A DNA stretch of 64,000 nucleotides from Mytilus trossulus (Eukaryota; Mollusca; Bivalvia; Mytilida; Mytilidae), in the NCBI RefSeq assembly GCF_036588685.1, contig NC_086381.1, positions 56,047,431 through 56,111,430 on the forward strand, given 5' to 3'. The position numbers and the translations under genes are program-made. Below are positions 55,201-64,000 of this stretch, in pieces. Below the pieces are notes generated by a model. That model was given only the letters and a program-made list of their open reading frames with translations, was not told where the DNA came from and ran no database searches. The first letter of the stretch is position 1; each line of letters starts with the position of its first letter.

Positions 55201-55879
55201 GTCGAAACAATTCACCTTATCGACTGTTAATGCATTATCAAAGAAGTAACTATCATTGTCTGCGCGCGAGTCACATTAATTAGACCATCTATGATGGTCG
55301 ACCGTAAAGTATACTTTACGCCGTACATCTATAATGGTCGACCGATAATCTATCATTGTCGCCGATAAACTGTGATTATCTATTAATGTGCTTCCCGCGT
55401 TCCATATACCGTCATCTGACTGCAATTTTGAAAACATGGTATGACAAAAAACTTTCTTGTGTCAATGTTTATGTTGAAAGAATAAAACAATATATTGGTA
55501 TTTTTGCTTGAGGTGGCTTTGTTATGAAATATGTTGCTCCGAGAGTAATAATTTCCGTTTTTTTTTTTATAGCATTGAGAATGAAAATAATGGATTGAGT
55601 AGTGCAATGGGTTGAGTTTTTTTGTATGACCCACAAAGAAAATATAAGGCATACTCCAAGTTTCCTTATAACATTATAAGTATTTAGGATTATATTGGTC
55701 ATTCATCTATTCATCTGTAAAAATACTTACATGCAGTATTAACATATAATTGTCAGGAATTGGTTCTTAAATTTCATGTAACTTACATTAAGGCTAATGA
55801 GAATGAATTTGATACAATTAATAAATAGACATGCAGTGACTGTCCCCAATCAAATTATTACACAGAAAAAGGAAATATA

Positions 55880-56150
55880 AAAATAAAAGGATGAGGTATG
55901 ATTTCCATTGATCAACCTCTCTCCAAAGATCAATGATGAATAGAGGTTAAAAACCATAGGTCACCAGACAACCTTCAACATGGAGCAATACCCATACAGC
56001 ATAAAAAGCTATACAAGTCCCCAAAAAGACAAAAACAATTTGTATGGGAAAAAAAGGCCTGAATTATGTTTAAAATAAAAAAAAATAACAACAAGAAACA
56101 GACAACTACTACTGCACTACATGCTCCTGGCTTGGGACAAGTAAGATAGA
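55880..56150 (-). repeat. Mussel dispersed repeat, diverged copy
   Basis: AAAGGATGAGGTATGATTTC ... AACCTTCAACATGGAGCAAT ... CATGCTCCTGGCTTGGGACA. Minus orientation. Confidence 0.7.
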
Positions 56151-56794
56151 AAAACACAAACCCTCGTTACGCTGGTTCTAACACAGGTACTTCAGAAATA
56201 AAAATCTTAACTAATACTGAAATAAATCTTATTATTCCCAGACATATATAACACGTAAAACTCCATTTTTTTGTTAATCTTTTTGAAGAATTGATTTGTG
56301 CATTGTTTAGCCAACACATGTATAAAATATATATGTTAAATGACTTGTAATGAGGCAGCGACGTATACAATGCTATTGACGCTTTTTGTAATCCTTTCTT
56401 GTCCACATTATTTGTGTCGTTGCACGTTCACAACATGCAAAATGAATAAGAAGCCATTCATAGATTTAAATAAGTTCTAATAATCTGAGACGTTTTAGGG
56501 GTAAGTTAACCTTTTTTTCGGATTTAATTTTTCTTTGCATTTTTTATTTTCTTTCATCGCCTTCTTTTCGACTTTTGTGTATCGTAACTGTTTTTTTAAA
56601 AATGAATGGCTGTTCTGACTCTTTCCTGACGCCACGGAAGAAATTGATCATTTTAATTCTTTTTAATAATTTCAAAGGGAAGCTTAGTATTAGGCACCAA
56701 TACGTGCGTAAATTTAGAGAAATATTAAATAAAAAAGAGGGGGAGGCTAAAATTAATTACAAAAGAAAATCAGAAACAGTTTATTGGATCTAAA
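56151..56794. other. No gene seen
   Basis: AT-rich. The 79-codon minus frame (56167-56406) and 72-codon plus frame (56575-56793) show no domain. Confidence 0.4.
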
Positions 56795-57200
56795 TATAAA
56801 AAAAGAAGATGTGGTATGAATGCTAAAGAGACATGAGACCAAATGACACAAAAACTCACAACTATGACAGGTCACCGTACGTCCCTCAAAAATGTGCAAA
56901 GCCCATACCGCAGTCAAATATAAAAGTCCTTGAGATGACAAATATAAAACAATTTAAACGAGAAAACTAACGACCTAATTTATGTACAAAAATAAATGAA
57001 AAACAAATATGTAACACATCGACAAACGTCAACCACTGAATTACAGGCTCCTGCCTAGGAACAGGAACATACCTACAGACTCTGGCGGGGCTTAACATGT
57101 TAGCGGGATCCCAACCCTCTCCTAACCGAGGATAGCGGTGTAACAGAACAACATAAGAACGAACATTAAAAATCAATTGAAAAAGACTTAACTCATCAGA
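56795..57200 (-). repeat. Mussel dispersed repeat, longest copy
   Basis: Starts with poly-A and GAAGATGTGGTATGAATGC, passes CAACCACTGAATTACAGGC and GGCGGGGCTTAACATGTTAG, and ends near AACTCATCAGATGGATAC. It defines a ~400-bp unit for the family. Confidence 0.8.
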
Positions 57201-58494
57201 TGGATACACAGAGAAATAAATCTAACAAAACACATGACCGGGTACGTGTTTATCCCAACAACAAAAAAACACTAAGTACTGATTTGAGAGTACTCATTAT
57301 TACTGACAGCTTGTTCAAAGCCACTAAAACTAATAAAAAAAATCTACATCTTAGACATAATAATTATTCAGTACATATCCAACATCCAATGGATTTAGTG
57401 TAAAGACGTCATAAACATCTGCTTTCATCTTTGTGTCTTGGTATTATATTTTCTCCTCTTCATCAAACAAAGCCATTTTGCATAATGCCATTGGATGCGA
57501 TCATTAATTGACATACCCTTTTTTTGTCAGCTGACTGTTGTTTTCAGTCTTCTAGCTGGAAAAATAGTTGGCACACTGAAAACAGCTTGTTATGAGTAAC
57601 TCAAGGTCCTTCATGATATTTTGCTTTTGTATGAATAAAATGTGGTTATGTAGCTTCATTCTGTCAAATTTTGCACTCATCATTTTATTCATATAAATAT
57701 TTATAAACGTGAGATGTTTTCATTCGTCGCCGTCGTCATCATAAGTGGTACTTTCTACAAATCTTATACTAGTAATATTGAAAACACCAGTTTACAACAA
57801 ATTTTGCGCAATTTGTCCTTATTGTCCTTAGTGTTTTTAGTTTAAAACTGTGAAGCTGTCAAGTGGAATTAGACAATTTTGATACTGAAATTAAATTAAT
57901 ATAATGTTCTGTACCAGGACGTGCTGGTCACGGAAACTATTATGTCTTCGTGTGCTGTTATGAAGTTGCTTTATGATAACTACTGTGAAATACAGTCACC
58001 AATATTAGAGTGAGAAACAAATCAAAATCCTTTTCGACAATTAAATTAGCTAATCTGCTGTCTTAATGCCTAACTTAACGTGTATCATGTTAAAACTAGG
58101 ATTCTAAAGACAAAGAAAGTTTACACTAGATTACAGAAGGCTACATATTTGATTCAGTCTATGTGGACACAGTGCCGGTAGTTTTGCCACGATATCGTAA
58201 TAGCATGAGTTCGAGTCCCAGCGCACAAAGAACACACAACTGTTTCCAGATATTTGCAAATTAAATGATCGTGCTGATAATTAGAGTAATTATTCAGTGA
58301 ATATGTTTTTAAATAGTAGTAACTTTGAAGTTTAACTATTATTTTTTGCAATTGAATTTCCTTCATAAGGGGAATTAGCTCAGATACATAGTTTTCATTA
58401 GACTTCTCTAAAAGACAAGCAAAACAATATAGTACCAAAGAAAGTCTAATATGTTTAACCTTCAAGTTGCCATATTATTTATGTATGTACCTGT
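57201..58494. other. No gene seen; isolated B-box-like word
   Basis: AT-rich. GAGTTCGAGTCCCAGCG near 58208 matches a tRNA B-box consensus, but no paired A-box or cloverleaf is found, so at most a SINE remnant. Confidence 0.4.
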
Positions 58495-58712
58495 CCAGTG
58501 TCTTTAATTCAGTGGTTGTCGTTTGCTGATGTTTTACATATTTGTTTTTCGTTAATTTTGTTTTACATTTATTTAATTAGACCGGAAGTTTTCTTGTTTG
58601 AATGATTTAACATTTGTGATTCGGAGGTAGTCCTTACTGTGACCTATATATATGTGTCATTTTGTCTCTCTTATCAAGAGATGTCTAATTGGTAATCATA
58701 CCATATTTTCAT
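58495..58712 (+). repeat. Mussel dispersed repeat, diverged copy
   Basis: TTCAGTGGTTGTCGTTTGCT ... TTAGACCGGAAGTTTTC ... GGTAATCATACCATATTTTC. Plus orientation. Confidence 0.7.
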
Positions 58713-59914
58713 TTTATGTTCTCAGTTATACTAGTTACAAAAAAATTGTCCAGAAAAAATCGAGAAAAATCAAATGACATACACACACAAAAATCAATTG
58801 ACATACACACACAATTCTTTTAAAGACATAAACACAATAATTAATTTTCAGAAAAACACATGTGGGTGTTAAGTTTGTTTACAAGATGCATAAATGCAGT
58901 GCAATATGTTACATTGTACATGTATTCAAAATTGATACACGTAGTACAACTGCACTGACAACAATAAAAAAACATTTATGTTAGTAGACATACATGCTCA
59001 ATCTTAAACTTTGCAATGTACATGTATTTCAATAGTTTGGGATCAAAATGATCACATTTCACTAAGAGTTTTATATCATTATTAAGAGTTTTTGATTATC
59101 TCGTTTGTTTCCATTGTAAGAAAGAAACGATTATTATCCTTGCATTCACCAACCTTTAGTTTCAAACGATGTATAGTGAATGATTTACTAATTTTAAATT
59201 GCGTGCATGTTTCACATTATAACCCGTTCTTTTGATTGGCTGACACCAATAGAGAGGCATTCCTACTATTTTACATACACAAAGAACCAGTCAATTCTTT
59301 AACAGATAGATACACAATAAAACAGGAGAAAAAAATTCATTTGAATTTATTAGTCGAACACAAACTGACAAGGCCATAACAAAACGCTAAAATCCAAGAG
59401 ACAAAAAATTGCGATAGAACAACAGTATACAACACACAAAACTAACGAATGAGCCACATAAACCACGCCGGGATGGTTTGAGTTGTTACAGAAGGAGAAG
59501 CGGACCCTGCGTCACATAAATCAACTTTAAAACATCAATTATCCTCAAGAAATTCACCCCACCCATTAGATTTGGTAGTACCCTTTTTGTTGCTGACAGA
59601 AAAGGCTTTGTAATATGAAGACAGTTTTTGATGAAAATTTTGCAGGCTAGGTTATGTAATGCTAGGAAGGACACTAATGCATGTTGTCTATCCAGTAGAG
59701 TGAGTGTAGGAAGATCACGATCTTCGTTTTATGTTGCAATGTAAGACACTGAACAGATCTATACATATTTAAGATTTCCTCTTTAATAACGTAACAGTAT
59801 ATATTGGATTTCCTAATGAATAGGAAATAACCAATTTTGTTACCGAGGAGTTTATATAGATTGATGAACAAACAAATAAACTCATCATAGATACCAGGAC
59901 TAAACTTTCTTAAT

Positions 59915-60065
59915 ACGCCAGACGCGCGTTTCGTCTTCAAAAGACTCATCAGTGACGCTCGAATCCAAAAAAGTTAAAAAGGCCAACTTAAGTACGAAAT
60001 TGAAGGGCATTGAGGACCAAAATTCCTAAAAGTGTTGTAAAATACAGCTACGGTAAAACCATGTT
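59915..60065 (+). repeat. CGCGTTTCGTC dispersed repeat
   Basis: ACGCCAGACGCGCGTTTCGT then AGACTCATCAGTGACGCTCG and AATTGAAGGGCATTGAGGAC. Fragments of the same family are at about 39030 and 63395-63430. I associate it with mussel genomes. Confidence 0.65.
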
Positions 60066-61032
60066 GTTAGTGAAACTGCGGTTCACAGGGTCAACAGCAC
60101 TTTTTCGTTGAGGTAAGAAAAGTGTCGAGTACATAAACAACTAAAGACTTGAAGCATCACTATCCCAAAATTAAAAATAAAGTAGTAAACATTTTCAAGC
60201 AAGTACCTTACTCTTCAAAACAAATGAAAGTATACAACTTTTTGACAATTACTTATGAAGAAATTATAGTTTATTTCGACCTGTGTATCCCTTTTTTTAA
60301 TGCTTTTTAGAATGGACAGATAAAATATAAGTCATTCCTCATAATTTTAATCAAAATTTCATTTTTAAGGAGTAGGTCATTAAAAAGCGTTGATGACATG
60401 ACGGTCACATGACAGAATTATTTGTTTGCTCTTATAGACAAAACACATTCAGCCAATCAGATGACGTGTTACATGTATATCCAAAATTTAATTATAAAAC
60501 AGTTTAAACTCAACAATTATTGCACAAACCTCTGAAGGATTATATAATTCTAAAGATTTATAATACATTTTTATTTTCAGTTTAAACTTCCAAAAAATGG
60601 CTCCCATCATTCATTGTACTGTCTGCTTTAAAACATACATGCGGATTTTTTACTTCCTTATTTGAAAAGTTAACATTTTTACGTACAGTACAAAGGGCGT
60701 TTATCAACTGAATAATTGACATTTGTGTAACGATATACAACACCGAACCAATCTACATTGTGTACGTGACATGCTGCTTTTTATCCATTTGTTAAATTGA
60801 ATCACAACCAAGGAGGCGTACATGTTTTTTTGTAATTTCATTTTAATTAAAAGACTATAATTTTTAAATGGTGCAAGCGTGTCTGACTCGTTGAATAGCT
60901 CATAATGGAAAAATAAAAACAATGCAGGTCTGAAGCACTTTTCCTGATTTCTATAAATTCATCAGACTTGCTAAATATATATATGTATTCATAAAAAAGC
61001 ATTGAAATATACATTTTACATTCATGACATTT
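60066..61032. other. No gene seen
   Basis: AT-rich; no repeats or coding regions I can support beyond short fragments (AAGGAGTAGGTCATTAAAAA at 60368 resembles the terminus of the element at 37731). Confidence 0.4.
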
Positions 61033-61200
61033 AATGAATGGCTATTATTTAATTTGAATTCATTGACCCATAAAATTAATTTTTGACTCTTCACATTTTA
61101 CATAATCCACTTCGCGGATTATTCAATATGAAGAGTCAAAAAATAATTTCATGGGTCAATAAATTCAAAATAAATTATTGCCATTCATTATAAATTAATT
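61033..61200. mobile_element. ~170-bp foldback around AATCCACTTCGCGGATT
   Basis: The left arm (TTAATGAATGGCTATTATTT ... TGACCCATAAAATTAATTTT ... TTGACTCTTCA) and the right arm (TGAAGAGTCAAAAAATAATTT ... CATGGGTCAATAAATTC ... GCCATTCATTA) are inverse with few mismatches. The apex is the smaller hairpin AATCCACTTCGCGGATT. Confidence 0.85.
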
Positions 61201-61754
61201 TCTTTCAAAAGTAAGACTCAAAGAACGTTTTATATTATTTTATTCTAAATTAATAATTACAACGTGTACACACATGTTGGCGTATGAATACACAACGTCC
61301 GCCATAAAAATTGACAACATTGAAAATAAAACTAATACTTTTAACCAATCAAAAGACAGTAAATTCACCAAATTTATTTATAGATTTGTAAAATAGAAAA
61401 ATAAAAATGTAAAATAAAATTCACCATTCCACTTATCTTCTTCTGTTAAAGCGAAATTTAGGGTCCTGGTCTATTTAAAAAAAAACAATAACATTAAAAG
61501 AAGATGAGCTTAAATTACAAGCACTTGACTTGGAAAAGGTACATGTACCGGGCGCCAAACCATCTACATCAGAACAAACTATGGATATCAAACAATACGC
61601 TACAGGATAAAAATGCAGTTCTGAGTGTACTTTCCGTTACCTAAAGCTAGTTTAAATACAAAATAATAGCAAAGACGCGTTACGTACTATTTTTGTAATT
61701 TTTAGTATTATATGTTTGTGAGTTTATTTTGACGTCCATTGAATTTGTACATGT
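61201..61754. other. No gene seen
   Basis: AT-rich with no recognisable features. Confidence 0.35.
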
Positions 61755-61905
61755 GTTTGTTTAGGGGACTAGTCGTAGCCCGCCTCCATGTGCAGGATTT
61801 CTCGCAATGTTGAAGTCCCATTGATGGCATTTCATAATTAACTGATCTTTTGTCGGTTGGTTGTCTCTTTGACATATTTACCTTTTTCCATTCTCAATTT
61901 TATTG
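61755..61905 (+). repeat. Dispersed repeat family 3, diverged plus copy
   Basis: TGTTTAGGGGACTAGTCGTA ... TCGGTTGGTTGTCTCTTTGA ... TTTTTCCATTCTCAATTTTA. Compare 45010-45165. Confidence 0.7.
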
Positions 61906-63699
61906 TTGGGAAAGTTTTTATATAATAATTCATGTTTTATTTTACCTAATTTGTATCTTCTTCATATTAAATCTTAGATCGAAATGTTGCGGACATGTAT
62001 GGTCTATTGCAACCCTTAACAACTGAATGCAGAAATACTGAATTTACCAATTCATCACGCTAATTATAAATGTATCATTTGAAGATGTAACTCGTTTTTA
62101 GCCTATTGTTAATTTAAATTAACTATGAAATGATGAATAGAATAAAATGTTATGTTTCATGTACAGTCTATCACTCGGAATGGTATTTAAGAAGTACAAT
62201 TGTAATAATAAAATGTAAAGAAACGCATAATAAATGTACATTCCAAGGATTAAAAGGGAAAGTGAAACACAAACTAGATGACTAGAAATAAGCTTAGCAT
62301 AATAATAACTAGCCGTTTAAGTTATTATTTCATAATAATGTACTTTTTTTTAGTGTTGTGGCAAATTTAAAAATTGGATATTTGCCTATAGTATACGTAT
62401 CGACCCTGATAATTTATGAAGACCCTACGTATATTGAGAACAACTACGTTTGCTAACAATCATTGGCCAAAGTACAAACATGTATAATTTCTTATTTGCC
62501 TCTTTAAAGTAATAATACTTAAGTAGATAACGTGAAAGAATAATGTAGTCATTTTGTTTTCTTAAACGATTTTACTCTCTGTAACGTAGCCCATTTATGC
62601 CCGCCTTTTCATTGAAATCTCCACAGAAAAACTTTCATCGTGAGAAAAGATAACTTTTAATAGTATTCACATTTAAAGTGCCTGGCACAAAAAAAAAGGG
62701 GGGGGGGGTTAAGGGATATTCGTGGTTCATGATAAAGAGTTATTAATTTGATCTGCTACGGATTGAAATCTTGCCATTCAACAGTTAAAAACTTTAAAAC
62801 TCTCCAAGGGGTTGCTTGTATTCTTGAGTTGACTGGAATTATAGTACTTATGATAATTCATATGATTCTTCACATATGGTAGCAAAACATTGATAGAGTG
62901 GGAAATCCGCTTGGATGTATATATACGCAGCCACATCCGATTGAAAGGAATATATTAAATCTGATACCCCGTGGTACCACACTTATCATCTTAACGGCAG
63001 TCTATGAGTCCCGTTCTTATTCCCGAACAAACTAATAACTGACATCAATCTAAATCATGAATCTAAATGAACCTAGTGTGTGGATTATAAGTTTCGTCTC
63101 GTCCTGAATATGCATAAAATATTTACCACTGGACGTTGAATAAATGTAACCAACACTTCGCGGACTATTATAGCTTATTACACAGTAGGGGTTTCGCTCA
63201 GTGTTGGCGGTCTTGAAGGGATCTATAGCGGACTGTACAGTAACCTAGTACATGTATATACATGTACATGTATCTACCTTCATCTACGTCATTTGGACTT
63301 ATTTCTTTGGACAATTTTACTATGAACACGATACAAAATATAAAAGTTAAAATGAACATTTTAATATTCTACGTCAGATGATGATTTGGTCATTACAAGA
63401 CTCGTCAGTGACACTTGTCAAATCAGGCGGAAGGTTAAAATGAAGTCGGAAAAAGCGAATGACTTTCCGACGTTATTTTCATATTTTATGAGGCCATGCT
63501 TTATATTTATTTATATGTATATTCATGTATTTTATTTAATGAAAGCAATGCTAGGTGATATTATTTTTAAAAGTTTATGAAAATTTATCATTCTCTCAGA
63601 ATCGATGAGACACCTTTATTATGATGTGTTGAAAATCAAAACGAGTTTACCTTAAAAATGTTTGATTGAATTATTATTTACTTGAGTAAATTGAATGCC
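61906..63699. other. No gene seen
   Basis: AT-rich; G homopolymer near 62698-62709; ACATGTACATGT words near 63250-63272; fragment of the CGCGTTTCGTC family near 63395. Confidence 0.4.
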
Positions 63700-63945
63700 T
63701 CTTTTGTAAATTCATTGGGGTGTAAAATCTTTTTCAACCCTATGAAGTTACAAAAAGAAGCATTCAATACTTATAATTACATTTTTTAGCTATGATCACG
63801 GAAACACGAATTTTATAACTTTTTTTTTCGATTCACCTCTGCACTTTATTGTGGGACCACGTTTTATCATGAATGAAAAGTTTTATTGAGTGATGCAATT
63901 GTTCGAGGAATAACATGTGATGTGCAGTTAGCCAATCAGAATAAA
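63700..63945 (-). repeat. Inverted copy of the 42930 dispersed element
   Basis: ATTCATTGGGGTGTAAAATC ... AAAGAAGCATTCAATACTTA ... CACTTTATTGTGGGACCACG ... GCAGTTAGCCAATCAGAATA is the reverse of 42955-43262. The last ~35 bp of the window start another mussel repeat copy. Confidence 0.7.
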
Positions 63946-64000
63946 GTATTATAATGAAACATACATCTCTTATTGGGGCCTTTTATATCTGACTATATGG

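Larger units (their letters stand above)
50251..55405. mobile_element. 5.2 kb TIR element hosting two MULE-like elements
   Basis: The left end ATGGCACGCGGGAACAAC and inverse right end ATGGAACGCGGGAAGCAC continue as TIRs for at least 100 bp (GATAATCACA, GATTATCGGTCGACC, GATGTACGGCGTAAAG). Flanking ATACCGTT (50243-50250) and ATACCGTC (55406-55413) form an 8-bp TSD with one mismatch. The terminus is partly repeated at 50441 (AACGCGGGAACCACATT). Both TIRs contain GTCGAC palindromes, and the right one contains the perfect 18-bp palindrome CGTAAAGTATACTTTACG (55303-55320). No transposase of its own is visible. It holds elements B and C and a 209-bp duplication. Confidence 0.75.

Noticed and set aside
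58190-58225. tRNA gene suggested by GTTCGAGTCCC
   Set aside because: Only the B-box is present; no acceptor stem, anticodon arm or A-box can be paired.
42930-63945. Second 21-kb element suggested by inverted copies at 42930-43262 and 63700-63945
   Set aside because: The two copies differ clearly, lack flanking duplications and look like independent insertions of a dispersed repeat.

Overview
This is eukaryotic, AT-rich, gene-poor DNA. It most probably comes from a bivalve mollusc of the mussel type (Mytilus or a close relative). That call rests on several short dispersed repeats I associate with mussel genomes: a family ending in GATGTGGTATGATTGCC, the GTGTCGCTCAC repeat, and the CCAGACGCGCGTTTCGTC repeat. 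It is inference from recall, not a database result. There is no rRNA, intact tRNA, CRISPR array or bacterial-type operon. Nearly all recognisable content is mobile DNA, often nested two or three deep.

Layout. At 391-20872 two ~470 bp arms of about 95% identity face each other 20 kb apart. Each carries ten copies of the palindrome TCCCATGGGA at ~19.5 bp spacing. Between them lie a bivalve repeat (3269-4450), inverted arrays of a GTCACA motif (5157-6277), small TIR elements, and a composite element (9725-13134, 8-bp TSD). That composite holds a foldback (10752-12959), which in turn holds a Mutator-like (MULE) element with a broken transposase (11188-12679). A 1.9 kb element built of 24-bp palindromic repeats with a 6-bp TSD follows (13319-15211). 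Just outside the right arm are a 42-bp satellite and an array of 21 GATATC palindromes. At 24583-25782 (minus strand) an intronless Cys-loop receptor reading frame of the nicotinic type is complete except for one in-frame TGA.

At 32454-36975 there is a young LTR retrotransposon: its LTRs are identical by eye and it has a 4-bp TSD. It encodes no pol. ORF1 is a Gag with an N-terminal ComEA-like helix-hairpin-helix. ORF2 overlaps ORF1 at ATGA and carries the N-terminal lobe of a tRNA 2'-phosphotransferase (Tpt1/KptA), apparently captured from a host gene. From 37 to 50 kb there are dispersed repeats and one possible transmembrane exon. At 50251-55405 a 5.2 kb TIR element contains two further MULE-like elements (51125-51929 and 52522-53517). 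The last 8 kb holds only dispersed repeats.

The main discovery candidate is the set of MULE-like elements at 11188, 51125 and 52522. They share a transposase family, 8-9 bp TSDs and a GGGCRY-like terminus. In place of conventional long TIRs they end in inverted arrays of 4-6 short motifs, mostly phased at 21-23 bp. The array motif differs in each element (TTTCATTTGCGCC, GGACATTTGCGCTTTTT, ACGTTTCCGCAAA) but keeps a TTTGCGC/TTTCCGC core. A solo array with the same phase and core lies at 5354-5434. The second candidate is the Tpt1-carrying gag-only LTR element.
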